NCBI GenBank assembly: GCA_003184365.1
Contig: NKYR01000098.1
Span: forward strand, 97,193 to 161,192
Direction: 5' to 3'
DNA length: 64,000 bases
Source of the DNA: Evernia prunastri
Lineage: Eukaryota > Ascomycota > Lecanoromycetes > Lecanorales > Parmeliaceae
Position 1 is the stretch's first letter, and the number at the start of each line of letters is the position of its first letter. The position numbers and the translations under genes were made by a program. The notes below the pieces were generated by a model that ran no database searches, was not told the origin of the DNA, and was given only the letters and a program-made list of their open reading frames with translations. Positions 11,900 to 23,659 of the stretch are shown in pieces.

Positions 11900-12642
11900 G
11901 GGGAAGCTACACCTGCAAGACGAATCCGCATGTCTCATCCTCACATCCTCGGAGAGATCAGATCAGACCATCTGAGTTCGGAAGATTCTCTGGATTTCGT
12001 GAATATCTAGATGATCCGAAGGAGACTTTTATAGTAGTAACATCCCTGTGAGGAACATCCAATCGGCCAGCTACCTATTTGAAGGGCTGCATTGATCAGC
12101 GTCGCGCAGTGCATTTGGAAGTTGGAACCGCAGTTCTGATAGTACTATTTGAAAACTGTGTCACCACTAGGAGACAGCAACTGCCATTTAGATGTAGAAG
12201 TACCTTAGCTATATGACAATAAGCTACCTATCGTAGAACATACGGTATTCGGACTGTCCCGGCCACAAGACAGTCTTATAAGTTGACCTTTTCAGTAACG
12301 TAAATGGTAGACTCTTCTTGAGGAACAGAACTCTTTACTTGATACCGCTTATTCACTCACTCTTTTATCAAAAATGCTGGGTTGCTCCTAGTAGCAGCAT
12401 TTCGTTGTGTGAATCAAAAGTCTCAGATCTCGGATCTCGCTTCACCTGTTCGACACTCAATATCAACACCTCACCCGCTGATCTCCATAAATCATATCTA
12501 TACTTTACGCACTCAGGCACGCTCGTTCTGAGAAGACAATTAGTTGTCGACTTTCAGTTATCTTTATTCGACACCTTCTAGTCATCTTGAGCAAAGCGGC
12601 GCTCTCAGTCGTGTGACCCACTTCGACCGACCTGGACCGACC
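11900..12642. other. Intergenic, APC4 to importin beta
   Basis: 743 bp without a supported gene. The last 300 bp are pyrimidine-rich and probably carry the promoter and 5' leader of the importin gene. A TACCTTAG/CTACCTA motif occurs near 12200-12230. Confidence 0.55.
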
Positions 12643-15600
12643 ATGGACGTCAGCCAGGTGCTTGCAAGCACCTTCTCATCGGGTGCGTGTACCAAAGCCT
12701 CGCGTGTCTTGGCGAAGATAAGGACGTTTTAGGAGCTGACCAACATTGTGTAGATGCATCAGCACGTCAGAATGCCGAACAGCAGCTGTCTCAAGCTGCT
12801 GAGCTCAATTTCGTAGGTCTTTCCCTACCTTTTGGCACGACGCCGCAACATTGTGTATCGTAGATGGAAAAGCTGACTACTTTGCTAGTCTACTTATCTC
12901 ATTACACTTGCTCAGGAACTTGCAAATGAGAAAGCTCAGCCCGGGGTTCGTCAAGCCGCCGGTATCGCCTTGAAAAATGCATTCTCAGCGCGAGAGTACA
13001 CACGTCTACGCGAGATTCAGTCACGATGGCTTCAGAGTGTCGATGTCAACACCAAGAGCTCGGTGAGGGAATTAGCCCTGCGAACACTCGCTTCCAAGGA
13101 CACACGAGCAGGCCAGGCTGCAGCGCAGTTTATATCATCGATAGCAGCGATTGATATACCACGAAACCAGTGGCAGGAGTTGATGCCGGCTCTGGTCGAG
13201 AATGTGGGCGAAGGCGCAGACCACCTCAAGCAGGCGTCTTTACAGACTATCGGTTACATTTGTGAGGCTGAGGACCAGGACCTACGCGATAGCCTCGTAC
13301 AACATTCTAACGCCATTCTTACCGCCGTCGTCCAAGGCGCGCGGAAGGAAGAGAGCAACAAGGATGTAAGACTGGCCGCTATCAACTCGTTATCAGACTC
13401 CTTAGAGTTCGTGAGGACCAATTTTGACAACGAAGGAGAGCGGAATTACATCATGCAGGTCATCTGTGAAGCCACTCAATCCGGAGACAACCGTATTGAA
13501 GCAAGTTCTTACGGCTGCCTAAACCGGATTATGGGTCTCTACTACGACAAAATGAAGTTTTACATGGAAAAGGCACTCTTTGGGCTGACCATCATGGGCA
13601 TGAAGAATCAGGAGGAAGATGTGGCAAAGCTTGCTATTGAATTCTGGTGTACGGTTTGCGAGGAGGAGATCGCCATTGAGGACGACAATGCTATGGCTGC
13701 CGCAGAAGGATCCGAGTTACGACCATTCTTCAAATTCGCTCGCATAGCGTTCCGCGAGGTCGTCCCTGTACTGCTACACCTCCTGGCTCAACAAGACGAA
13801 GATGCCTCGGACGAGGATTACAACATCTCAAGGGCAGCGTACCAGTGCCTGCAACTGTATGCTCAGACCGTTGGAGGAGAACTTGTACAGACGGTGCTAG
13901 GTTTCGTGGAGGTGAACCTGCGGCATGCGGATTGGCATTTTCGTGATGCGGCTGTCTCAGCTTTCGGTGCGATCATGGAAGGTCCAGATGAGAAGATGCT
14001 CCAACCCTTGATCAAACAGGGTTTGCCTGTTCTGATTGGTATGATGGACGACCCTGTGGTACAGGTCAAAGACTCAGCAGCGTTCGCGCTGGGTCGAATC
14101 TGTGAAAATGTTTCGGAATCTATCGATCCTCAGGAACACCTTCGACCGCTTATAGGGGCTCTTTTTGGAGGCCTCTCGAGCAGTCCGAAGATGGCAGGCT
14201 CCTGCTGCTGGGCCTTGATGAACCTTGCGGAGAGATTTTCAGGAGATCCAGGCTGTCAGGAAAACCCAATGTCCCCACACTTCCAGGAAAGTATACAGCG
14301 ATTGCTTGGGGTGACAGAGGGGTAGGTTTTGCGCCCCAGGCTTAAGATTTTTACTGACAATGTGTAGTTCTGAGGCGGACAACCAATTGAGGATGGCTGC
14401 TTACGAAGTCCTGAATGCGTTCGTGACAAATGCTGCGAACGCCAGCCTTCCCATCGTCGCAAAATTATCCGAAGTGATCCTTGAGCGCTTGGAGAAGACG
14501 ATACCCATGCAACAGCAGATTGTGAGTGTAGAGGATCGGATCACGCTTGAGGAAATCCAGACGAGCCTTACCAGCGTTTTACTCGTAAGTGACCTACGTT
14601 TGTACACAATCTTGCGGGTGCTAATTGCCAACGTCTCAAGGCGATTGTGCAACGACTGGAAGGGGAGATCAAGCCTGCGGCTGACCGTATTATGAATGTG
14701 CTCCTGCAAATCCTGAGCTCGATCGGTAGCAAATCGAGCGTTCCAGATACCGTCTTTGCCGCTGTCGGTGCGTTGGCAAATGCACTTGAAGAAGACTTTG
14801 CGAAATACATGAATTCATTCAGCCCCTTCTTGTACAATGCCCTAGGTAATCGAGAGGAGCCTGGATTGTGCGCCATGGCCATTGGTCTTGTCAGCGACAT
14901 CACAAGAGCATTGGGACAGCTCGCTCAACCATATTGTGACACATTTATGAACTACCTACTTCAAAACCTCAGTGTAAGTGATCAGAACAATTGCGAAGGA
15001 TCACAGAACTAACCCGTGTGCAGGACAAGTCTGTCAGTAACCAGTTCAGACCAGCCATTCTACAAACCTTTGGGGACATTGCTCAGGCTATAGGGCCCCA
15101 CTTTGAAACATACCTGTCTGTGGTAGCTCAAGTATTGCAGACGGCCGCCACTGTTACGATGGGGGAGAACGCCGCTTTCGAAATGTTCGATTATGTGATC
15201 TCATTGAGAGAAGGGATCATGGACGCGTGGTCAGGTACTATCCTTGCGATGAAAACTAAACGTATGTAGCTGGACGACTATTGTAAGAAGAGACTGACTA
15301 GCTTTAGCCCAAAATTTGACGCCGTATGTCGACTCAGTGTTCTCGATACTAAGTGTGGTAGCTCAAGACCCAAATCGAAGTGAGGCTCTCCTACGCTCTG
15401 CCATGGGCGTCATTGGGTGAGTCATCAAGCAGGTTTCTCGTAACATGGCTGGACTGACACTTGAGCAGAGACTTAGCCGATACATTTCCCAACGGCGAAT
15501 ACGCCAACTATTACCGTGCTGAATGGATCACACAAATGATCAAGGAAACGAAAAGCAATCGTGAGTTTCAAGGACGTACCATTGAGACTGCTCGTTGGGC

Positions 15601-15655
15601 TCGTGAGCAAGTGAAAAAACAGACCGGCAACGCTCAAGCAGCTCAAATGTCTTAA
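12643..15655 (+). CDS. KAP95: Importin subunit beta-1 (karyopherin Kap95)
   Basis: HEAT-repeat nuclear import receptor that binds importin alpha, nucleoporins and Ran-GTP. Eight exons: 12643-12682, 12754-12812, 12889-14321, 14368-14584, 14641-14973, 15024-15261, 15308-15416 and 15469-15655, about 871 residues, close to yeast Kap95. The N terminus MDVSQVLASTFS is followed by the importin-beta N-terminal helix pair (NAEQQLSQAAELNF, then ELANEKAQPGVRQAAGIALKN). HEAT repeats continue throughout. An acidic loop lies near DEDASDEDYN (residue about 340), where the family has its DDDDWN-like acidic loop. It ends with RTIETARWAREQVKKQ. Introns 2 and 6 show clear CTGAC branch points. Another karyopherin gene, transportin, lies about 8 kb away on the opposite strand. 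Confidence 0.95.
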
Positions 15656-16776
15656 TGGCAGGTCAGCTATCTGCTCTATTGCCAGCCTGATACGCTTGAG
15701 CTCGACGGATCATCGAAGGAGCCAAGCGGGAACCAAGTGCAGCGAGTCAAGGGCTTCAAACCGACCGGAGCTATACCACTAGCTATCAGAGGTCACAGTG
15801 CCCCACCGGCGTCCGATCAGGATGGCTCCACCAAGGACAACCCCATTGCACTCCCAGCACAGCGAAGCACCATACGAGCACCGTCACCCAGCTCCCACTA
15901 ACCACTACCTCCTAACCCAGATACCCCTCGCACGACCGCCGCGTCATTTGTGTATATAGCACCTTCAAGCATCACCGAGCAGGAACATCAGCACACTACT
16001 CTTAATATTCAGGTCAGACAGCGATGCTCTAGCATTTGTCATGCCTTGTGTGTGCTTCTCCAGCTGCATCAATAAATGCCCAATCATGTATCTTATTCCT
16101 AATCCAGACATCCACCTTTGCGTTAGATGGTCTACCACGGCTTGCTTACAGTGTACGCTCTGCAATCGACGATAGGAGATATTAGACTAGGCTACCCAAG
16201 CTACTCAAAGACAAAATTACTTCCAACCCTGAGGTGATTTACACTTTACCTTACTTCGTGTCATGCTTTTCGTCCATGATCTATGGATATTTAGTAGTAC
16301 GAGTACAACAATAGATTCTTCTCACAAAGCATCCCTGGAGGATCTTGGTAGGTTTGTGATGAGATCCAGTAAGATCAGATCTTGCTCTTGCTCCGCATCA
16401 AAATAACGGTACTTTCAATAATCAGGTAAAGTAGCCATCTACGGTGACGTTGCTGAGGCTCCGCGGCTACCAAGTCTCACGCCCATGCATCACACCATCG
16501 CGTTATGCCTATAGGATAACGGTGTGAAGGAGTGAAAATTGCGGTTTCGGATCAGGTACCCTGGTCTGCTTTACCTTCAAGAACTATCTATATAATGTAT
16601 CATGCCCCGCTCTGCAGAACATTGCAGCAGCCTTTCATGATTCAGCAGTCCGGTATCAGCGTTCTTGGTAATGCCTCGCTACCTTGCAATCAGCTCGTCC
16701 TTGCTAGAAGGGAGAGATGGGGTTGCCTAAATTCCAGAGATCGAGCTGAGTAGCATCTCTCCATTCATACCTTGAT
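15656..16776. other. Intergenic between convergent genes
   Basis: About 1.1 kb between the 3' ends of the importin beta and deubiquitinase genes. I see only short open frames, no conserved protein and no obvious repeat; it probably holds the two 3' untranslated regions. Confidence 0.6.
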
Positions 16777-17877
16777 TTAAACTTCGACCTGCTCGTCGCT
16801 ACCACCAATCTTCCTCTTCTCCTCAATCCGGGCCTTGGTCTTGGACTTGGCCTCCTCTACCCACTGGGCATAAATTCCCTCGCCTTGGCGTAGCTTCGAT
16901 GCTGTGACCCCCTTCAAGACCTCCCCAATAAACCCGATAAAGTTGTGCCGCCTCAACGCGTTCTCCCACTGCCATGCATTCCGCTTCTGCTCCTCTTGAT
17001 ATAGCATGTCCTGGTCTCCAATCTCGTGTGCCCGTAATCGTAGATCGCGCACCATGGCAAGAAGATTGAATCTTATCTCATTCGCTGGATATCTCTCGAT
17101 TCTACGCTGTAGGACAGGTATGACCTTGTCTGGGAATTCGTTGAACGAGCAGCCGCCGTGCGAGATGGGAGCTGGTTGAAGTCCGTCCAGTTCGTAGAGT
17201 ACCCCGTTGACTGGAGTATATGCAATGAAGTGGTAGACATCATCTTCTTCGCCAGCTAACCTCTGAGCCTCATCGACGAACGGCGATGATCGTGCGAATG
17301 AGTTATGAACATCCCGTATCAGCTCCGAATTTGAGAGCGCTTCTCCTCGCAGCTGAGACTCAAGTTAGCTTCCTGGTCCGCTGTAGTCATTGGAGAACAC
17401 ATACTTCTGAAGGAAAGGCGCCTGTGAATTCTTTGAATGCCTTCAATTGAGGACCGATCTCCACCTCACCCTCTTTGTTAAGCAACACCGAAAGTAGAGC
17501 CTGGGTGCCGCAAGCATTCTGTATTGTCTGCGCGGCAAAGAAGAGATTCTCGGAAGCGTCAAAGTCGAAATTGCCGTCTCGTGGAGTATCGCGAAGCTTC
17601 TCTCCAGTAGGGTATTTGAACAAAAAGATTACGCCGTACACTGGGCTGTACTTGCATATAAGCGGCTTCCAATCAACGTGACTTTGAGTGCCTTACCTTT
17701 GTTGTCTCAAATGAACGGCATCAAGGGCTATTAACTCCTCAAACTGAACTTCCTTGACTCCGAGGCTGTCAATGAGGAAGGTGAAGACGCCCTAAGAAAA
17801 TCAGCGTCTCGCAAAGCTGAAAGGAGACGAGTCTTGCGTGCAGCATCAGATTCGATAGTATTCCATCCTGCCGACAT
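16777..17877 (-). CDS. Ubiquitin C-terminal hydrolase, UCH37/UCHL5 type (peptidase C12)
   Basis: Cysteine deubiquitinase that in this subfamily works on the proteasome (or the INO80 complex in animals). Four exons: 17877-17842, 17791-17697, 17645-17405 and 17352-16777, about 315 residues. The N terminus MSAGWNTIESDA leads into GVFTFLIDSLGVKEVQFEEL. The oxyanion Gln and catalytic Cys are in QTIQNACGTQALL; the catalytic His and Asp are in VYHFIAYTPVNGVLYELDG. The C-terminal extension (RRHNFIGFIGEVLK, then a Lys-rich end) matches the UCH37 ULD tail, which separates it from short UCHL1/3 enzymes. The first intron appears to begin with GC rather than GT (GCT followed by gcacgc), needed to keep the conserved DAGVFTF junction. 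Confidence 0.93.
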
Positions 17878-18096
17878 CCTGGCGTAGATGGTCACGTAGG
17901 TAGTCCTCTTCTGTGAGGCTGAGAGAGCAGACTCCGTCTCGTCATTTGAGTTGATCTTGTTCTAGTGTGGTGCAACTCCACATCTATCGTTACTGTAATC
18001 ATCTACTAATCATACTTAGATACTCTGAGTTCACCAATAAATGGCTTGAACGTGAGACTCAACACGTCTTTCGGTGGCAACCGGCTTTGCTCTTAC
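17878..18096. promoter_or_regulatory. Promoter region of the deubiquitinase gene
   Basis: Upstream of the minus-strand UCH37-type gene. No particular site stands out. It ends where the duplicated 98-bp block begins. Confidence 0.4.
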
Positions 18097-18194
18097 TTTT
18101 CACGCTTCTAACTGTGGTTTGGAGGTATTTAGTTTGTATTAGGTTCGATTCCTAATGGCGCTGATCCTATGGTGGAGTGGGCTTCTTATTTTCT
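18097..18194 (+). repeat. 98-bp direct repeat, copy 1 (left of gap)
   Basis: The same 98 bases occur again at 18221-18318, right of the run of N. The block contains GGTTCGATTCC, which equals an RNA polymerase III B box, inside a 6-bp stem (ATTAGG/CCTAAT) with a 7-base loop, like a tRNA T arm. No matching A box or acceptor stem is visible upstream, so it is not a tRNA gene. It may be a tRNA-derived SINE fragment, or the duplication may be an assembly artefact at the gap edges. Confidence 0.75.
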
Positions 18195-18208
18195 GCTAAG
18201 CCTCACAC

Positions 18209-18220
18209 NNNNNNNNNNNN
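18209..18220. other. Assembly gap (12 N)
   Basis: A run of twelve undetermined bases lies between the two copies of a 98-bp repeat. The true length is unknown. Confidence 0.98.
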
Positions 18221-18318
18221 TTTTCACGCTTCTAACTGTGGTTTGGAGGTATTTAGTTTGTATTAGGTTCGATTCCTAATGGCGCTGATCCTATGGTGGA
18301 GTGGGCTTCTTATTTTCT
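18221..18318 (+). repeat. 98-bp direct repeat, copy 2 (right of gap)
   Basis: Copy of 18097-18194, with the same B-box/T-arm-like hairpin at about 18268-18290. The MITE begins 15 bases further on. Confidence 0.75.
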
Positions 18319-18333
18319 CTAACTATCTCTAGT

Positions 18334-18666
18334 TACTCGTTGTCACCTACTAATGCAACACACCTACTAATGCAATACCCTAAAATCCGAAACTTCATAA
18401 TTTGTCGTTCCACAACAATAATATTCAGAGATAAGTGAAAAAAGAAATTATAGAACGTAGAATCTAGATTTTGAAAATTCAAGAATTTTCCGAATCGGAG
18501 TTATATTGATGAATGTAGATGATGGTACAACAAAGTTCGTTCAATTCTTCGGGGGGCCATCGTAGGTTTAGGGAGGCCTTTAGGGGTGGCACCCCTCCCC
18601 CCGGATTTATCGGATTTTAGTGTATTGCATTAGTAGGTGTGTTGCATTAGTAGGCGACAACGAGTA
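18334..18666. mobile_element. MITE with 56-bp terminal inverted repeats
   Basis: The 56 bases at 18334-18389 return as reverse complement at 18611-18666 with only two differences. The inverted repeats begin TACTCGTTGTC and contain, twice in tandem, the unit CACCTACTAATGCAA. If the outer TA is taken as a duplicated target, the termini are CTCGTTGTC, as in Tc1/mariner- or PIF-like elements; this is inference. The interior of about 220 bp has no open frame. The high match between arms and normal base composition suggest it is recent and unaffected by RIP. Confidence 0.85.
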
Positions 18667-19035
18667 GCTTCTGCAACGCAAACAAGATCCAAAACACAAC
18701 TTTTCAAGACATAATATCTAATCAATTTTACCATTATTAATCAGATTAGAGTATTGACTACAAGGTAGACAATCTACATCCTTCCTGACGCGGGAGGCTA
18801 GAGACCTCCGCGATCCCACCAAAATGCAGCTAGACCGTTTTTCCAATGCTTTGTCCACATTTCGCCTCCATCCCCAGATCGCTGAAATGCTCAATCAAAG
18901 GATGTGAATGCAAAACTTTAGGCCAAAGGTATATTCCGGCTCCCATGACGGCTAACTAATACCGCAATGCCCTCATCTTAGCACTAGTGTACAGATATTT
19001 TAAACATTAATGAACTGATGCAACATCCGTCGTGC
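18667..19035. other. Intergenic, 3' flank of transcription-factor gene
   Basis: No gene or repeat recognised. Moderately AT-rich. Confidence 0.5.
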
Positions 19036-21030
19036 TCAGTTCATTTGTCGTTGTTTACCTTTATGTGGAGATTCGTCATGATGGAAATCGCTGCATCCAA
19101 TAGTCAGAAACATCACATTTCCCCAAGGGCCCAAGAAAACATACCTTGGAAAGTTTGGCGAATGCGCCCCAAAAGCCCAAGCTTCTTCGTCTGAATTGGC
19201 AATAAATCCAGGCGAGTATGACGAAGGTGAGTACGCCGGTGAGTCACCTCTGAGACTGTATTCGTATCCTGGAAGAGATCGATTGTCAAAGGAAAGGCTA
19301 TTTGGCCTTGGGGAGCTTTGCGAATATGGGTTGGATCCCGGGCTACCGTAATGAAGAAATGGAGATGGCGGGTGACTAAGATCGTCGAAGTTGTGGCTCG
19401 GCAGCATGGGCGGGGTGCTCGGATACCCGGGCGGAGGATAGTCAGGAGTACCGGGTTGCGACCCCATACTCGAATGTTGGAAGCTGTACGGGCTATGCTG
19501 ACTATGCGGTGGAGTACTGCTTTGAACGAATGCTTCTTCCCGTTGGTTCTGTCCCAACCTCGACTGTGCAGCAATTTGTTGTCGAGCCAGCGTTAATCGA
19601 GGAAGATGCATCAGTTCGTCCAGGTCTGAGACACTCATCTCCGCACGGACAGTGATAGCTTGATTGTAGCGTAGTTTGGTATCAATCTGCTCGATAGCAT
19701 GGACTGTCAAGGAGCCAAGAGCCGCCCCACTAAGCTCGGGAATAGAAGAGTCAATTGCTAGGGCCAGCGTGTAGAGTTGCGCAAGAAGGACCATGGCGGA
19801 ACTTCCCATGTCATTGGCTTTGACAAGAGTGACTGGCATCCAGAAAAGCCGCGCCCTGAGAGGCTGCAATTTTTCGAAAAGTTGACTGCTCTGCATGGAA
19901 GTGCTACATGACTGGAAGTCCTGAGCGAAATTTAGGATCTCGTGTAGCCGTTGTGCAAGAGGGTGGACGTTGGGTAGTCGAGCCGACAATCGATGAAGAG
20001 AATTATTTGCGAGGAATAATGACTCATCATCGAATGAAATTGAGGCACCCTGCATGGAATGAGATGAGAAGAAGGCTGGGTGGTCTTCAATGTAGGTCGA
20101 AAAACGTGAAATGTGCTTCCAAGAACTCATGGAATTAATGACCTGTAGCGATGTCAGACGGCTTTGGATTGGAAGAGCAAGGTGAATTCGTACGGTAGAT
20201 ATGCCATGCATCAGCGAAGTCCAGCCACCCCTTGAGAGTGCGTCAGCATTTGCCATTCATACGAGAACATACACGGCTCACCAATCTGATACCTGCCAAG
20301 ATAGCAAGATCGATGCTGCCAGAACAGCGTCCGAATTATCTCTGGAAAAATTACCAATGGCGCCTTGGAGTCCTTTGAGCGCTACCCCGCGATGGAAGTA
20401 GGCAAGGTTTTTGGTTTCAACCGAATTTGTCATCCAAGCGATGTGCGTGGCAGAGAGAGCCAAGATAGAGCTCATGACGAAATCATACCCGAAAGCCGCA
20501 TCGAAAAAGCTAGACCCAGGGAATGAGCCAACCGAATGGAGGAATAACAATAATCATTATTGCCTACCTTGGAATCTGCTGCACCCATAATGTGCATTGG
20601 ACGAAGTCTGCAAGCCTCATGTCTCTGTACATACTTGATAGATGATGAATCAGGCGCAAGTCGATCGGGGATAGGCCACAAAAATGCTGAGAGGACTGCA
20701 AGTCCATCTCAGGAAAGGGGAAAACGCTTGTCCGTTGCCATGTTTCGATCTCGCTCTCAATCCTCGGAGTCCAGAGAAGGTTCGGCTCTTCCAGCGTCCG
20801 AGGAGTTTCATCCGAGGGTGGATGGTCCATGTAGTCACATCTGCAGTTGTGCTTTGTGCAATTTTTGCTGCCTTTCCTATCAGCTTTCTAATTGGCTCAA
20901 GACGGTGTGAACGAACATACCATTGCGGAAAGGTCTCGTCGCACCGGATGTGCCTTCTTTTACAGGTCCTACACCCTTTTCTCGACTTTGTATGACTCTT
21001 ACGAGTCGGACCCGTGCCGTGGGGAGCCAT
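19036..21030 (-). CDS. Zn2Cys6 fungal transcription factor
   Basis: Gal4-type DNA-binding regulator, presumably nuclear. Five exons: 21030-20921, 20867-20568, 20509-20282, 20230-19145 and 19090-19036, about 592 residues. The zinc cluster near residues 20-50 has six cysteines in the order CRTCKRRHIRC, then FPQC, NC and CRC; it is split by the first intron and complete only after splicing. The middle region (FVMSSILALSATHIAW, LLSWQVSDWGGWTSLMHGI) matches the UPC2-like regulatory domain with the short cysteine cluster and a downstream fungal-specific domain. The C-terminal 180 residues are rich in Pro, Ser, Tyr and Gly (SPFLHYGSPGS, SPAYSPSSYSPGF), a likely transactivation region. Target genes cannot be told from the sequence; it stands alone, with no metabolic cluster around it. 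Confidence 0.92.
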
Positions 21031-23659
21031 TTAGATCGAGATGAAGTGCTTGGAGAGTCTTCGTGGGTTTCTCGACGATACTATTTCCCGAACGAATGAT
21101 CCCGTGCCAAAGGGAACACTCTTCTTCACGTTTTCCTGGTTTTTTCGACCAACTGATGACGTCATGAAAGAGAAACGATGAAGCGAATCCACCTCGAGGC
21201 CGGTGAGGCCTAGCTGTGACTAGAAGCGAGTATGTGCAGCAAGGAGGCCGTGGTGTCGGCGAGCAGATTTGTTTTTGTTGTTTTGGATTTGGTTACAACA
21301 GAAAGAAGAGGATTAAGAGCGGCGGTGTGTTCGGACGTTCATAACGAGAGCACAGAAGGAAGATGATTAACGAAAGTGGTAAGGAGTATTACTAAGGCTC
21401 TGATTATGTTTCAAGCTGATGCAGAGAAGTCCATGTTTTATAGTCAAGGATAAGTATACATCTGCTGGGCGCGAGTTATTCAGCCAGCTGAAATATAGTA
21501 CGAAGAGGAAAGCGTCATCAAAAATAGAAGTGCGGAGTTTCATTTTACCTATAGTGTGAACCGTGTAGCTTCGCCTTCACCAACTGGAGATCTCCGGCAG
21601 TACTTAGTGACCTAGGCTTGCGGGTAGCGAAAATGACATGGCTCCCTGTAAGAAATCAGGCGAGGTGAGATTGTGATGTGATAACGGTCGAATTGTATGT
21701 GAAGGAGCAGGTGCAGTAGGGTATAGGAGTGAAGAGACTACTGGTGCTATACTGGGCCGTTAGGTCTGGTGTTTTTGCTTGATAAGAGAGATGCAACTTT
21801 TAGGATTGAATAGAAGCATGTGGAAGGCTTGATAGAAGAATGAGGGCCGGAGGGTGGCCGGAGGGGGGAGGGTTCGTGTAAGCGTGGAAGTCCTACACCT
21901 GGTATGGAAGCAGTGGCTAAGGAGCAACGGCTCGACTGGTTGTCGTACTGGTAATTCCAAAGGATTCAGCCCGAAAGTGTCTTACTCTTTCTTTAGTACC
22001 TTCACGCAGCGATACGAGGCGGGCCGAAATCAAGTGCAGGGCTGCATGCAACCCAGGGGAAGAAATGAGAAATGAGATGAAGCAGAAGAGGTCACTGTTA
22101 GTTTGATGAATGGCAGAAGAGAGGGAGGGAGAGAGGCTTTCGGGATGACATCAACGAAGGGGCTGTGTATGTAAGTATGGACTAAGGCGAGGTGGAAGGT
22201 ACTCTATGGAGGACAACGGAGGTGTCCAGAACTACAGCGAGAAAAGGGAGAAAGGCGAGATAATCTGCAGTACCTTGCCTAAATGGAAAGTCATGAAAGC
22301 CCTTACCTGAACAGGCACACAATATACATTTACAGTTTGGCGTATCTTTATTAATAGATTGGCGTGCATGCTACTCCGTAGCAAGCTAGCAGATCCTAAG
22401 CTTCTACGGAGTAGAAATTAAGGTATTAAGAAATAACTCAATTATAATAACAAGGGCGATGATTGTATATGACTGCTCGTATTGCCAGCATCGCCATGGT
22501 TTACCAACAAACTCGTATTGGCTGTTTGGGGAGGAAATTGGAAGATACCTGAACCTATATTATTGTACAGTGTACGTATCAAAATCTTTTTACACACAGC
22601 CTTCTCCACCTATCTTGCCCCCCTCGGTAACTACTTCCAACACGTCAAAATTTTCGATCCGTTCCTCCTGCGGTCAGCTTTGTGGTCAGTGTAAGTCTGC
22701 TGAGCTCAGCGACCAGTCTAGAGCCTGAAGTCCCTTACAACACACCCCAGCAGAGATGCAACCATGCTGGGATGTGTCGATTGATTAATTGGAGGGAGCG
22801 CAGCGATGGTATCGTTGGGGTAGCCGGAGCCGTTGGGCTACGGTGAGAACTCGATGCAAGTCGGCTCGACCGGTATCCTTGGACATTCATCATTCTGGAC
22901 TCATAGGCCAACGTTGGGTTTCGCACATGCCTTGTTGCCCTCCGGCGAAACTGGTCTTACCTTGATCCCCCCTGCACTGATCATTGTGAAGCTTTTGCGT
23001 AGCTAAAATAGCTCTTCAAGTGAAGAGTGGATGTCTTGGTAGTATAATGTTCACACCTCTTGCTTCTTGGCGCCGTCGCCAATTGCACGCCCAGCAGCAC
23101 AGTGCTTGGTTCATCATTTAACAGACAACTGAGACTTCAAAGTCGACCAAACCTCCTTTAGTCTTACCCTGGTGAGACGTATTATCAGGTTAAGAGATAG
23201 GTATTGGTCGGGCTTCGACTGCCACAATGATCTATGTACAGTGGCCAGGTATAGTTCGGCCAGAAGCAACGTCGATAGACATAGAGCTATTCTAGTTGGG
23301 TGTCAAACACGTTACGCAGCAAATGCTTCACGAATCCCAAGCAATCCACCTGGACTTCCCGCTATCCATGCATTGCAGCCTCAACACCATACTGGTCGCG
23401 TCAACCTGCTGCAAATGCTCAATATCGCTGAACCAAGCCTGCGACGACACCCAGACCTCCTACGCCTTTTGATGCAATGGGAGTAGAAGCACAACTCAGA
23501 CGGAGAAACCGTGCCATTACCTTTGTACCTCTTCTCGGTCTTATGAGCTACCGCCGTGTTTTTAGCAAGCCGTGGTTCGAGGGATCGCAAATCATTACAA
23601 TCAAAAGTGGTGGCTGGAGCAAACACGGCTAATGTTGTATCCTTGTCACATTTTCGAAA
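21031..23659. other. Long intergenic region, promoter of the transcription factor
   Basis: 2.6 kb with no gene I can support. It includes purine-rich tracts (around 22085-22140 and 22230-22260) typical of long regulatory leaders. Short open frames at 22459-22728 and 23172-23486 show no conserved features. A long upstream region is common for regulators of this class. Confidence 0.5.

Noticed and set aside
18140..18170. tRNA gene suggested by GGTTCGATTCC
   Set aside because: Only a T-arm-like hairpin is present; the 3' side TGGCGCT has no complementary 5' acceptor strand upstream, and no A box or anticodon arm can be drawn.
22459..23486. Open frames at 22459-22728 and 23172-23486 as genes
   Set aside because: Short, low-quality composition, no motif; the region looks like regulatory sequence of the transcription factor.
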